64,000 bases of DNA from Pedobacter terrae (GTDB lineage Bacteria; Bacteroidota; Bacteroidia; Sphingobacteriales; Sphingobacteriaceae): the NCBI RefSeq assembly GCF_900100705.1, contig NZ_FNCH01000004.1, positions 62,001 to 126,000 on the forward strand, in the 5' to 3' direction. The translations under genes and the position numbers were made by a program. This document shows, piece after piece, positions 43,536 to 52,247 of the stretch (positions are counted from its first letter, which is position 1; every line of letters begins with the position of its first letter). The notes beneath the pieces were generated by a model. It made no database searches, was not told the origin of the DNA, and worked only from the letters and a program-made list of their open reading frames with translations.

Positions 43536-44237
43536 TTAGTACAACAAAAATATAGTTGGCTTTTTATGTAAATCTATTTCCTCTTTACGCCAGTTGTAAA
43601 CACTTTGCGTTTTAATAAATTCATCTGTTGCAGTAAGGTTACTGGCTACACAAACCTGTGTGTTGGGTTTACAGCTTTTCAGTACTTCTTCAAAAAGCTG
43701 GTTATTGCGGAAAGGTGTTTCGATAAAAATCTGTGTTTGTTTGTAACGGCTTGCCGATAAATCCAGGTCTTTAATCCGTTTGGTCCGCTGCTCTTTATCA
43801 ATCGGTAAATAACCCCAGAAAGCGAAACTTTGTCCGTTAAAACCTGAGGCCATCAGGGCTAGTAAAATAGAGCTTGGTCCTACCAATGGCACTACCTTAA
43901 TACCGCGTTTATGCGCTTCTGCAACAATATCTGCTCCAGGATCTGCAATGCCAGGGCAACCAGCTTCACTCATTAAACCAACATCTTTTCCGGCAGCAAG
44001 CTCAACAAAAAACTGCCCTAAATCGGTTCGGTTATGTTTACCATAATCGTGCACAATCAGATCTTTCTGTGGTGTTTTTAAACCTGCCTCCTTTAAAAAG
44101 CGGCGTGCTGTTTTACTGTTTTCGACAATGTAGGTGTCAATCTGGTTAATGGTATCAACCAGATAAGGAGTAAATGTTTTATGTGCTACCTCTTCTGCCA
44201 ACGGTACGGGAATAAGGTATAAAGTGCCTTTTTGCAT
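43536..44237 (-). CDS. Tetrapyrrole-methylase-fold SAM methyltransferase (RsmI-like, divergent)
   Basis: A 233-residue SAM-dependent methyltransferase of the tetrapyrrole methylase superfamily. I start at the ATG 44235-44237 (MQKGTLYLIPVPLAEEV). VGLMSEAGCPGIADPGADIV is the strong RsmI-like block that binds SAM, and VVPLVGPSSILLALMASGFNGQ, FIETPFRNNQLFEEVLKSC and CVASNLTATDEFIKT follow. RsmI methylates C1402 of 16S rRNA, but true RsmI begins with a GNLxDIT motif, absent here (PVPLAEEVAHKTF instead). This is therefore the second, divergent paralogue group of Bacteroidota, of uncertain target. Confidence 0.82.
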   Translation of the reverse strand: MQKGTLYLIPVPLAEEVAHKTFTPYLVDTINQIDTYIVENSKTARRFLKEAGLKTPQKDLIVHDYGKHNRTDLGQFFVELAAGKDVGLMSEAGCPGIADPGADIVAEAHKRGIKVVPLVGPSSILLALMASGFNGQSFAFWGYLPIDKEQRTKRIKDLDLSASRYKQTQIFIETPFRNNQLFEEVLKSCKPNTQVCVASNLTATDEFIKTQSVYNWRKEEIDLHKKPTIFLLY

Positions 44238-44515
44238 ATTACAAAAATACACACAATAAATAGAATTTAAGTTCTAAAGCCGATCGCAATGGCAATATAA
44301 TCTTTTTCCTAAACAGAGGTGTAGCAAATTTTATTTTTAACTGACTTATTTTCTGCACAATTAAACTCGGCTTAAAACGTTAAATATTAGTTAAATATGC
44401 CTTGTATGGCAATATTCAGGGGAAAATCCAAAAACTATGCTTGCATATTAAACCATTGTTGTTTTTGGTTCTCTAATTGATACACACACATTAGGTTATT
44501 AAAATAAACACACAA

Positions 44516-46186
44516 ATGAAAACACTGAAATCTACGGCACTTGTGCTGGGGCTATTTTCGCTCCTTGCCGGAACCACAACCCTTGTCAGGGCACAAGACT
44601 ACCAAAACGATTACCAGTCTGATGGTTACAGTACCGGCAATATTTCTCTACAGACTTTTTACGATGAACTTTCGCCTTATGGAACCTGGATACAGGATCC
44701 GCAATATGGTTATGTTTGGCGACCAAATGTTGATCAAAGCGAATTCCGCCCGTATTATACCAACGGACGTTGGGCGATGACTGAATACGGTAATACCTGG
44801 GTTTCTAATTACGATTGGGGCTGGGCACCTTTCCACTATGGCCGTTGGGTAATTAACAGTTACAGGCAATGGATCTGGTTACCTGATACCAATTGGGGAC
44901 CAGCCTGGGTAGATTGGAGAAGTGGAGACGGTTATTATGGATGGGCACCAATGGCACCAAGTATCAGTATTAATTTAAGCTTTGGCCGCCGTTACATGGT
45001 ACCAGAATTTTGCTGGAACTTTATTCCTCAGCGGAATATTTATATTAATACTTTCCCAAGATATGATTACGGCCGTAATAACGTATATATCCGCAATACC
45101 ACCATCATCAATAATACTTATGTGTATAACAGAAGAACTTATTATGGGGGGCCAAGGGTTGAAGATATCAGGCGTGCAACCAACAGAGATGTAACTGTAT
45201 ATCGTTATGCCCAAAGCTCAAGACCTGGTGCAAGCCGGATTGGTGGTAGGGAGGTAGCGATTTACAGGCCAAGACCTGAGCGTAATGCGGCAGTAGATAA
45301 CCGTAATGCTGCGCCGAGAAGATTTGAGCAAGGTAATGCTGGTATCAGCAGAGGCGGAAGAAACGAAGGTTATACCGACCGCGATCAAAGAGGTAATACG
45401 CCAGGCAATAACGACAACCGTGTCGGATCGAGAGATAATCGAAATGTAGGCCGCGATAATAACAATCAGCCAAATAACAGGGGCGAGGCTTATAATAAGG
45501 ATGCAAACGGACGTATTAGTCGTGGCGGGACCAATGGAATTGATAATGGGAACAGACAAGATAATGCAAATCGTGGTCAGGATCAACAACGTTTAGATCA
45601 GATAAGACAACAGCGTAATCAAGACCGCATGGGCGTAGATCAACAACGTAATCAACGTGATATGCAGCCACAACGAGGTCAGGATGATCAACGTGCTCAA
45701 ATGGAACAACAAAGGGCGCAGCGTAATGAGCAAATGCAACAACAACGTGCACAACAGGCTCAACAGCAACAACAAGATAGGGCGCAACGCAATGTACAGA
45801 TGCAACAACAGCGTAACGAGCAGATGCAACAGCAACGTGCACAACAAGCCCAGCAACAGCAACAAGAAAGGGCACAACGTGATGCGCAGGCTCAACAACA
45901 ACGTAATGAGCAAATGCAACAGCAACGTGCACAACAAGCCCAGCAACAGCAACAGGAAAGGGCACAGCGTGATGCGCAGGCTCAACAACAACGTAACGAG
46001 CAAATGCAACAGCAACGTGCACAACAAGCCCAGCAGCAACAACAGGAAAGGGCACAACGTGACGCTCAAGCTCAGCAACAAAGAGCTCAACAGCAACAAC
46101 AACGACAAGAACAAAGAAGATCAGAAGCACCACAACAAAGGGGTGGTGGTGAAAGTGGAAGGCCATCAAGAGGTGGCAGAGGATAA
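44516..46186 (+). CDS. DUF6600 secreted protein with Gln-rich repeat tail
   Basis: A 556-residue exported protein. The signal peptide MKTLKSTALVLGLFSLLAGT ends near VRAQ. Residues about 40-160 form the Trp/Tyr-rich DUF6600 region (FYDELSPYGTWIQDPQYGY, WAPFHYGRWVINSY, WRSGDGYYGWAPMAP). Residues 160-355 are Arg/Asn/Gly-rich and disordered. From about residue 360 the chain is mostly Gln, Arg and Ala, with a 30-residue unit repeated four times and predicted long coiled coil. Such basic, low-complexity tails suggest envelope attachment or nucleic-acid binding, but no function is known. Monocistronic with a clear terminator. Confidence 0.82.
   Translation: MKTLKSTALVLGLFSLLAGTTTLVRAQDYQNDYQSDGYSTGNISLQTFYDELSPYGTWIQDPQYGYVWRPNVDQSEFRPYYTNGRWAMTEYGNTWVSNYDWGWAPFHYGRWVINSYRQWIWLPDTNWGPAWVDWRSGDGYYGWAPMAPSISINLSFGRRYMVPEFCWNFIPQRNIYINTFPRYDYGRNNVYIRNTTIINNTYVYNRRTYYGGPRVEDIRRATNRDVTVYRYAQSSRPGASRIGGREVAIYRPRPERNAAVDNRNAAPRRFEQGNAGISRGGRNEGYTDRDQRGNTPGNNDNRVGSRDNRNVGRDNNNQPNNRGEAYNKDANGRISRGGTNGIDNGNRQDNANRGQDQQRLDQIRQQRNQDRMGVDQQRNQRDMQPQRGQDDQRAQMEQQRAQRNEQMQQQRAQQAQQQQQDRAQRNVQMQQQRNEQMQQQRAQQAQQQQQERAQRDAQAQQQRNEQMQQQRAQQAQQQQQERAQRDAQAQQQRNEQMQQQRAQQAQQQQQERAQRDAQAQQQRAQQQQQRQEQRRSEAPQQRGGGESGRPSRGGRG
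45728..46087 (+). repeat. 90-bp minisatellite in the DUF6600 gene
   Basis: The anchor GAGCARATGCAACARCAACG recurs at 45728, 45818, 45908 and 45998, exactly 90 bp apart, with few differences between copies. Each unit encodes 30 residues built on RNEQMQQQRAQQAQQQQQE. The repeat can change copy number without shifting frame. Confidence 0.95.
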
Positions 46187-46192
46187 AACAGG

Positions 46193-46220
46193 AAGTCCCG
46201 ATGAAAATCGGGACTTTTTT
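46193..46220 (+). terminator. Intrinsic terminator of the DUF6600 gene
   Basis: AAGTCCCGAT (46193-46202) pairs with ATCGGGACTT (46207-46216) around GAAA, followed by a T run. It starts six bases after the stop codon. Confidence 0.93.
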
Positions 46221-46406
46221 ATTTAAAAAATTGATGAACTCAATGGGCAATTTGATAGCACTTCATCAAATTGTTTAGATTAGAAATGAGCGTATAGTAC
46301 TGCTTTTGGACAACAGTCCCGTTATTCGCTATAGCTACTGCTACCGGGTTTAGAAACAACAGGTTCTTGCCGCTAATTATCCGGCCAAATTGCACTACCC
46401 GGTATG

Positions 46407-47036
46407 TTAATTAGACTGACCCGCTGCCGCGTGAAGACTGCTTAAATCACTTCCCCTAAAAGTGCTTTCGGCATTTGGATGCAGGTTTTCAGGGTCGAGT
46501 AAAAAAGTGGTTATCCCCAGTTCCAATCCAAATTTAATTTCCGATTCGGCATCATCGCCAATAATTAAAATATCATCTTTGTTCAGTTGATGCTGATCAA
46601 TCAGCATTTCGAAGGTTTTTTTCTTATTGCTGGTCGAAACATCTACCACATGCACTTCTTCAAAATCGTCGGCAATGCCCAGCATTTTTACTTTTGATTG
46701 CTGTTGTTTTGGGAAACCTGCTGTTACAATAAATTTTCTGCCGATTAGGCTTTTGATATAGTGGTAATCATCGCTCGGTTTTAAAGGCTGGGTTACGAAT
46801 CTATTTTGGAGGTGGGAAATAACTTCAGGCATTGTTTCTTTCTTAAAACGGTATTTTTCTGCTACTTTTAGAAAAGGTGTCCTCAGCATTTCCTGTTTGG
46901 CCAGTCGAAAATCTTCTTTGCTGATTCCCAAATCCACGCTTTCTAAGAAACGATATAATTCGCCCATTAACTGCTCTTCGTTCTGCCTGGTAAAATAAAT
47001 GGTATTATCTAAGTCTATAAAAAATATTCGCTTCAT
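46407..47036 (-). CDS. HAD family hydrolase
   Basis: A 209-residue haloacid-dehalogenase-fold phosphatase. Motif I is FFIDLDNTIYFT (Asp8 nucleophile and Asp10), motif II is the FIVTAGFPKQQQ strand, the motif III lysine is in SNKKKTFEML, and motif IV is IIGDDAESEIKFGLELG. The cap domain is small and helical. It resembles YjjG/pyrimidine 5'-nucleotidase-like HAD proteins; the substrate is unknown. Start ATG 47034-47036. Confidence 0.87.
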   Translation of the reverse strand: MKRIFFIDLDNTIYFTRQNEEQLMGELYRFLESVDLGISKEDFRLAKQEMLRTPFLKVAEKYRFKKETMPEVISHLQNRFVTQPLKPSDDYHYIKSLIGRKFIVTAGFPKQQQSKVKMLGIADDFEEVHVVDVSTSNKKKTFEMLIDQHQLNKDDILIIGDDAESEIKFGLELGITTFLLDPENLHPNAESTFRGSDLSSLHAAAGQSN

Positions 47037-47115
47037 TATGGATTAGTTTTTGTAAGATGAAAAAAATAAAAACACCTGTGGGTTAAATATGTTTAATAAG
47101 TAAATCAATAAGACC

Positions 47116-47343
47116 ATGAAAAAAGAAACAAAAATTATAGTCGGCGTATTAGCTGGAGCAGCATTAGGAGCAACTATTGCATTGGCGTTATCATCAGATT
47201 CGACCAGCGATTTGAAAAGTAAAGTATCAGATTTTTTAGCTGATCTTTTAGATGCCTCAAAAGATAAACTAGCAGGTTTGGCAGATAAAGCCACAAATGT
47301 TGCAGATAAGGTTAAAGATAAAGTAGCAGAGATAAATGCGTAA
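47116..47343 (+). CDS. YtxH domain-containing protein
   Basis: A 75-residue small membrane-anchored protein. One hydrophobic Gly/Ala-rich segment (IIVGVLAGAALGATIALAL, residues 7-25) is followed by an amphipathic Lys/Ala/Asp-rich helix (DLLDASKDKLAGLADKATN), as in the YtxH/gas-vesicle-like group. Such proteins are often stress-induced; the mechanism is unknown. Divergent from the HAD gene, with a terminator directly after. Confidence 0.82.
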   Translation: MKKETKIIVGVLAGAALGATIALALSSDSTSDLKSKVSDFLADLLDASKDKLAGLADKATNVADKVKDKVAEINA

Positions 47344-47350
47344 TGAATTG

Positions 47351-47376
47351 AAAGTGCCGGATATTTCCGGCACTTT
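47351..47376 (+). terminator. Intrinsic terminator of the YtxH gene
   Basis: AAAGTGCCGG (47351-47360) pairs with CCGGCACTTT (47367-47376) around ATATTT. The 3' T run is short (TTTT), and the hairpin starts 7 nt after the stop codon. Confidence 0.85.
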
Positions 47377-47406
47377 TATGCTTTATATATTCTAACCAAT
47401 ATCTTG

Positions 47407-48807
47407 ATGAACATTGCTTTTCATGGTGCTGCCCGTACGGTTACGGGGAGTAAGCACCTTATTACTTTAAAAAACGGCACCCAGGTTTTATTAGATTGTG
47501 GTTTATTCCAGGGAATGGGTCATGTTACCGATAAATTAAACGACTATTTTGGTTTTGATGCCAAAAAAATCACCTACCTCGTTTTATCACACGCACATAT
47601 TGATCACTGTGGTTTATTGCCCAAATTGGTGGCAGAAGGATTTGAAGGGAAGATTTTCTGTACTTCGGCGACAATGGACCTTGCCCGCATTTTAATGATG
47701 GATTCTGCTAAGATCCAGATGCAGGATGCTGAATACGCAAACCGTAATCTTCACGAAGGCGAAGAAATGGAAGAAGCGCTTTATACTGAGGAGGACGTGA
47801 CCAAAACAGTTGGCCAGATGAAGATTGTGGAGTATGAAGAAGATTTTGAGATTGAAGAGGGAATTCGATTGAAATTTACCGATGCAGGCCACATTTTAGG
47901 GAGTGCTGCCGTACACCTTACCATTACAGAAGATGGAAAATCTACACGCGTTACCTTTTCTGGTGATGTTGGCCGCTATGGTGACTTGCTGCTGAAAAAC
48001 CCGCAACAATTTGATCAGGCCGATTATATCTTGATGGAATCAACCTATGGCGATTCGCTACATAAAGATCTCGAACCAATCGAAAATATGCTTTTGGAGA
48101 TCATCAATAATACCTGTAACATCAAAAAAGGTAAGGTAATTATTCCAGCTTTTGCCGTTGGCCGTACACAGGAACTCCTTTATGCTTTAAATGGTTTAGA
48201 GTTGAAGGGTAAATTGCCTGATGTTCCCTATTATGTAGACAGTCCTTTATCATCAAAGGCCACTCAAATTCTTAAAAACCATCCTGAAATATACAATAAC
48301 GGGGTTAAAGAAATTTTAAAGGTAGATCATGATATCTTTGGTTTTAAAGGATTGCGTTTTGTCGAAAGCGTTGAAGAATCGAAAGCTTTAAATGCTGATC
48401 CCAGACCTTGCGTAATTATTTCTGCTTCAGGCATGGCAGAGGCTGGCCGGGTAAAACATCATATCAGGAATAATATCAGTAACCAGAAAAATACCATTTT
48501 AATGGTGGGGTATTGTGAGCCAAACTCGCTGGGTGGTAAATTAATTGCCGGACAGAAAGTAGTTGAAATTTTCCGCCAGGAATATGAAGTGAAAGCCGAA
48601 GTACAATCCATAAAATCGATGAGTGCGCATGGTGATTATGAAGATTTATTACATTTTCTATCAGGCCAGGATCCGGCGAAGGTAAAACAGTTGTTTCTGG
48701 TTCATGGCGAGTACGAAGTACAGCAAAATTTCGCTACCAGGTTAAAAGATCATGGTTTTAAACATGTAGCCATACCAGAATACCATCAGGTATTTGAATT
48801 GGAATAA
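47407..48807 (+). CDS. MBL-fold RNA exonuclease-like protein (beta-CASP family)
   Basis: A 466-residue metallo-beta-lactamase/beta-CASP protein. It starts at the ATG 47407 (MNIAFHGAARTVTGSKHLIT); the codon before is a TTG. The zinc motif is LSHAHIDHCGLLPKLV, with further ligands in TDAGHILGSAAVHL and FSGDVGRYGDLLL. The beta-CASP insert has PAFAVGRTQELLYAL and PYYVDSPLSSKATQI, and the C-terminus carries IISASGMAEAGRVKHHI, SAHGDYEDLL and FLVHGEYEVQQNF. These match the CPSF73/YSH1-like ribonuclease group found in bacteria. Probably acts on RNA in the cytoplasm. Monocistronic. Confidence 0.92.
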   Translation: MNIAFHGAARTVTGSKHLITLKNGTQVLLDCGLFQGMGHVTDKLNDYFGFDAKKITYLVLSHAHIDHCGLLPKLVAEGFEGKIFCTSATMDLARILMMDSAKIQMQDAEYANRNLHEGEEMEEALYTEEDVTKTVGQMKIVEYEEDFEIEEGIRLKFTDAGHILGSAAVHLTITEDGKSTRVTFSGDVGRYGDLLLKNPQQFDQADYILMESTYGDSLHKDLEPIENMLLEIINNTCNIKKGKVIIPAFAVGRTQELLYALNGLELKGKLPDVPYYVDSPLSSKATQILKNHPEIYNNGVKEILKVDHDIFGFKGLRFVESVEESKALNADPRPCVIISASGMAEAGRVKHHIRNNISNQKNTILMVGYCEPNSLGGKLIAGQKVVEIFRQEYEVKAEVQSIKSMSAHGDYEDLLHFLSGQDPAKVKQLFLVHGEYEVQQNFATRLKDHGFKHVAIPEYHQVFELE

Positions 48808-48836
48808 AATTGTTACGCAAAACTGTTATGAAAATC

Positions 48837-48913
48837 GTTGGTCTGGATTTGTAATCCGGACCTTTTGTGATTAAAATTCTGGGCGCTTAGGTCAATTGTA
48901 AATCCCGACCACC
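48837..48913. repeat. MITE-like element with GTTGGTC ends, copy 1
   Basis: A 77-bp element starting GTTGGTCTGGATTTGTAATC and ending AAATCCCGACCACC. The first 23 bases form a hairpin (GGTCTGGAT-TTGTA-ATCCGGACC), and the right end is the inverse of the left. A second copy with the same left 22 bases lies at 50913-51004. Non-coding. Confidence 0.82.
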
Positions 48914-48974
48914 TTTATGCCTGTTAACCCAGCATAACATTTTCCCTATTCCATCATAGCTCTTCCATTTTCTC

Positions 48975-48982
48975 TATCTTTG
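48975..48982 (+). promoter_or_regulatory. Candidate -7 element (TATCTTTG) of the methyltransferase gene
   Basis: TATCTTTG matches TAnnTTTG and ends 4 nt before the ATG at 48987. Transcription would then begin at or near the start codon, giving a leaderless or nearly leaderless mRNA. Confidence 0.45.
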
Positions 48983-48986
48983 TGCT

Positions 48987-49673
48987 ATGGATGTTTTTGG
49001 TAAAGCGCTAACAGATATTTACAGAACGGGCGAGGCAGATACGCTTTGGTTGCATAATTCTTATGGAGAACCAGAAGAAATGCCGCTAGAATTTTTCTTC
49101 CGTGATGATGAAGATATGCCCGTTTTGGAGCTTGAGGCTTTGCACATGTGTAACGGCAAAGTATTGGATATCGGTGCCGGTGTGGGCAGTCATGCTTTAC
49201 TTCTACAAGCCTTTAATATTGATGTTACAGCTATTGATATTTCGGAAGCTGCGGTAGATATTATGAAAGACCGCGGCGTAAAAAAGGCATTTGTACAAGA
49301 TATTTTTACTTACGAGGAGAAATTTGATACCATTATCATGCTGATGAATGGTATTGGTTTAACAGGAACTTTGCCTGGTTTTAAGGCTTTTTTGATCAAA
49401 CTAAAAGACCTCATCAATCCTAATGGGCAGGTAATTTTCGATTCTTCTGATATTGCTTATTTATATGAAGATATGCCTAAACCACAAAATCAATACTATG
49501 GTGAGGTAGCTTACCAGTATGAGTATAAAGGGGAGAAAGGCAGTTGGTTCAACTGGATTTATATAGATGAAGAAACCATTAAACAGATTGCGGCAGAAAC
49601 CGGATGGAATGCTGAATTGATTTTTGATGACGGTGAAGACCAGTATTTGGTAAAACTAACTCTAAAGGCATAA
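48987..49673 (+). CDS. Class I SAM-dependent methyltransferase
   Basis: A 228-residue Rossmann-fold methyltransferase. The SAM motif is VLDIGAGVGSHALLLQ (about residues 56-71), then VTAIDISEAAVDIMKDRG, FVQDIFTYEEKFDTIIMLMN and a long C-terminal half with EVAYQYEYKGEKGSWFNWIY that may define the substrate pocket. The acceptor (small molecule or macromolecule) cannot be told. It lies between two copies of a MITE-like repeat, together with the convergent M28 peptidase. Confidence 0.87.
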   Translation: MDVFGKALTDIYRTGEADTLWLHNSYGEPEEMPLEFFFRDDEDMPVLELEALHMCNGKVLDIGAGVGSHALLLQAFNIDVTAIDISEAAVDIMKDRGVKKAFVQDIFTYEEKFDTIIMLMNGIGLTGTLPGFKAFLIKLKDLINPNGQVIFDSSDIAYLYEDMPKPQNQYYGEVAYQYEYKGEKGSWFNWIYIDEETIKQIAAETGWNAELIFDDGEDQYLVKLTLKA

Positions 49674-49745
49674 TCAAAAAACTAATTCTTTAGGCTTCTG
49701 CAGATATTAAACGAGAAATTACATTGATTAGTCCTAAAAGGGTAG

Positions 49746-50885
49746 CTATTCCATCAGTTCTTGATTGAAGCTGACGATTAATTTAAACAGATCTTTATAC
49801 TTGGTAAGGGGTAAGGTATCGGGTTTATCGAATATATCATGATAGGCAGAGGGACCACCCTGGGTATAAATAAAAAATGCGGGGACACCTTTTTCTGTAA
49901 AAAAATAATGATCGCTATTGGCTGCCTTGCCTCTCGAATTGATTTTGGAAATGTAATGATTTTTATTGTTAATGGCATTGAGCATGGCAAAAGCTTTGGG
50001 GTAAACAGCCGCATTAACTACGGTCATTCCGGCTGCTCCTGTACCCACTAAATCCAGATTGATCAGGAATTTTATTTTGCCTAAGGAAACCAGCGGATTC
50101 TCTACGAAATATCTTGATCCCAGTAATCCGGCTTCTTCAGCTGCAAAACAGATGAAACCAATGGAGTAGGGTTGAGGATGGGCAGCATAATATTTGGCTA
50201 AACTTAATAGGGTAGCCACGCCAGCCGCGTTATCATTTGCTCCAGGGAAATAGGTATTAGCCCCCATTCCACCCAAGTGGTCGTAATGTGCGGTAATGAT
50301 TAACAATGAATCGGGATATTTGGTTCCTTTAACTAACCCGAAAATATTGGCTGCCTGGAAATTGGGGATAAACTTGTTTTCTATGTCAACGCTGATTTCT
50401 TTAGGGACGGAAGTAAGGCGCTTTTTACTAAGTTGTATGGTGGTTACATCTCCAACTCCGGTAGCTACAGACCAGGTAAGTTTATCCTTTAATGAAATAA
50501 TCAGTGAGGGTGTAGCCTGGTAATTAAGGCTATCGATTGGTGTTAGATTGGCTTTTTGTTTAATGCCCGGACTTTCATTATTTACAATGAAATCTTCACC
50601 AGGAATAAGTTTTTTGCCATTAATGCTTACCATCATTTTTCCTGGGAATGTATTTACAGGAAAATTAAAGGTCTGTTTATATGTTTTACCCATTGGAGAT
50701 AAACCAATTTTTTGATAGGCATCGGCAATATAATCAGCCGCTTTTTTCATCCCATCTTTGGTATATCCCCTCCCCCAAAATGCTTTTGAGGTAAGGGTAT
50801 TGATTATATTCCTGGTATAGGTAGAATCCTGTGCAAAACTGTTAACGGCACAAAACAGGAAGATGAAGAAACAGAATCTTTTCAT
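49746..50885 (-). CDS. Secreted M28 family zinc peptidase
   Basis: A 379-residue exported aminopeptidase-like enzyme. The signal peptide is MKRFCFFIFLFCAVNSFA. The two-zinc site is spread over ITAHYDHLGGMG (His, Asp), FPGANDNAAGVATLLSLAKY (bridging Asp), CFAAEEAGLLGSRYF (catalytic Glu pair) and ANSDHYFFTEKGVPAFFIY, and GGPSAYHDIFDKPD gives the last His. It likely trims peptides in the periplasm. Monocistronic; convergent with the methyltransferase gene. Confidence 0.92.
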   Translation of the reverse strand: MKRFCFFIFLFCAVNSFAQDSTYTRNIINTLTSKAFWGRGYTKDGMKKAADYIADAYQKIGLSPMGKTYKQTFNFPVNTFPGKMMVSINGKKLIPGEDFIVNNESPGIKQKANLTPIDSLNYQATPSLIISLKDKLTWSVATGVGDVTTIQLSKKRLTSVPKEISVDIENKFIPNFQAANIFGLVKGTKYPDSLLIITAHYDHLGGMGANTYFPGANDNAAGVATLLSLAKYYAAHPQPYSIGFICFAAEEAGLLGSRYFVENPLVSLGKIKFLINLDLVGTGAAGMTVVNAAVYPKAFAMLNAINNKNHYISKINSRGKAANSDHYFFTEKGVPAFFIYTQGGPSAYHDIFDKPDTLPLTKYKDLFKLIVSFNQELME

Positions 50886-50912
50886 GCCGGAATTTAGTAA
50901 AATAAAGTAATT

Positions 50913-51004
50913 GTTGGTCTGGATTTGTAATCCTGACGTGGAGAATTTTTAGGCGGCTTACAAATCCACGATTTATTGACTCGCGATTGCAAATCTCGAC
51001 CAAC
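50913..51004. repeat. MITE-like element with GTTGGTC/GACCAAC ends, copy 2
   Basis: A 92-bp element bounded by perfect terminal inverted repeats GTTGGTC (50913-50919) and GACCAAC (50998-51004). Inside are GGATTTGTAATCC, its near-inverse GGCTTACAAATCC and ATTGCAAATCTCG. The left 22 bases equal those of copy 1 (48837). It lies just upstream of the M28 gene. Confidence 0.85.
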
Positions 51005-51072
51005 ATTAAGGTGTTAAGATGTTGTATTAAAAAGATTTATGTTGGATCACTAATCAAATTATATTTTGATAC

Positions 51073-51172
51073 GTCGTCATCCCAATTTAATTGGGAATCT
51101 TAATGCTATTGCAAGCGCTTTAAGATTAGCTTCGCTGAGCACTCCGTGGTTCCCGCCTGCGCGAGAGTGACG
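51073..51172. repeat. Dispersed palindromic intergenic repeat, copy C
   Basis: It begins GTCGTCATCCCAATTTAATT and ends GCGCGAGAGTGACG. The central TTCGCTGAGCACTCCGTGG also appears, inverted, in copy A (CCACGCAGTGCTCAGCGAAG), so the arms of different copies are in opposite order. Non-coding. Confidence 0.65.
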
Positions 51173-51300
51173 AAAACAAAGTAAAATTTTGGGCTTAAAT
51201 GCTAGATTTTACTTTTGAGACAGCCTCTTAAATAAAAAAGGGTTGATGAATTAACAGCATCCGCAATTAATCATCAACCATTAACTTTAAATCAATACTT

Positions 51301-52239
51301 TTATTTTGCCAGATAAGGCTGCAAGGCAGCTTTAATTTTTTCTTTGTTCTGTGCTGCTGTCCATTTTTCTTTGATAGATTGATCGCCCAGGCTAAAAAGT
51401 GTTTCATAGAGCAATTTACCATTGGCCATGGTTTGTAGTTTGAAGGTATTTTGCGCACCAATAATATCAGCCCAAACACTACGCACATCTGCCCAGTAAG
51501 CACTTTGGCTTGCCCACCATTTTTGTGCATTCGCGAAAATTTTAGGATCTATTTTGGTAAATTCCTCGTAACCTTTTTCAACAGCTAACAGTTTATCACC
51601 ACTGGCTGTGCGTATAATCTTTTTGTTGTCCTGCTCAAACATCCAGCCGTTTTTGGTAAGGGTAATCCTGCTGCCGCGGTTTAACACATTATAATCTTTA
51701 CGTACGGTAAATTCTCTTCTCGGTAATGGAGAATCGGTTTCGCTCGACCATGAATCATGATCACCAACATGGCTCCACGTGCCGTAGCCCTGGTACCGTG
51801 GACTATCATCAACCTGATATACTTTTTGTGTCCATTTGCCTTTTACATCGGTTGGCGTTAAATTGCCTTTTTTCCATGCATTACCTTCCGTATAAAGCAA
51901 GATGTCGGTATCTTCATATGTCCAGTCCTGCCGCCAATGTTTAATTACTGTAGTATCATTAATGACCAGCATATGTTGTATTACAATTCTTTTAGGTTCG
52001 TCTACAATAATTTCTGCCCATTCATTGCCATGGCTTTCGTAAGGTTTACTGAATTTGTAATTTGGATCAGGTGCGGTTACTTCGCCATAATTGAAATTAA
52101 CTTCATAAAAACCAGCTAAAGATTTTATTGCTTTTCTGTCCTTTTCCAATTTTTCTTCTGGAGAATCGACTTTTGTTTGTGCTTGAGTATTAAGGGTAAT
52201 TAAACCGGTTAATACGAAGATTAGGTTCAATAGCTTCAT
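51301..52239 (-). CDS. DUF6607 family secreted protein
   Basis: A 312-residue exported protein with signal peptide MKLLNLIFVLTGLITLNTQA. Recognisable family text includes LAGFYEVNFNYGEVTAPDPN, VIKHWRQDWTYEDTDILLYT, YQGYGTWSHVGDHDSWSSE and SGDKLLAVEKGYEEF. It is the last gene of a four-gene minus-strand unit that starts with a TonB receptor, and follows the PepSY gene by 8 nt. The constant association with iron-type receptors in Bacteroidota suggests a role in metal or siderophore uptake, but no activity is known. Confidence 0.85.
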   Translation of the reverse strand: MKLLNLIFVLTGLITLNTQAQTKVDSPEEKLEKDRKAIKSLAGFYEVNFNYGEVTAPDPNYKFSKPYESHGNEWAEIIVDEPKRIVIQHMLVINDTTVIKHWRQDWTYEDTDILLYTEGNAWKKGNLTPTDVKGKWTQKVYQVDDSPRYQGYGTWSHVGDHDSWSSETDSPLPRREFTVRKDYNVLNRGSRITLTKNGWMFEQDNKKIIRTASGDKLLAVEKGYEEFTKIDPKIFANAQKWWASQSAYWADVRSVWADIIGAQNTFKLQTMANGKLLYETLFSLGDQSIKEKWTAAQNKEKIKAALQPYLAK

Positions 52240-52247
52240 TTTTATAA

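Noticed and set aside
45516..46250. Long minus-strand and alternate plus-strand open frames over the Gln-rich part of the DUF6600 gene
   Set aside because: The 90-bp repeat lacks stops in several frames. The products are Val/His- or Leu-rich low-complexity chains without domains, while the plus-strand frame has signal peptide, domain and terminator.
46221..46406. Gap between the DUF6600 terminator and the HAD gene
   Set aside because: It has words such as CAACAGTCCCG and CTACCGGG that look like repeat debris, but no second copy in the window allows a repeat to be defined.
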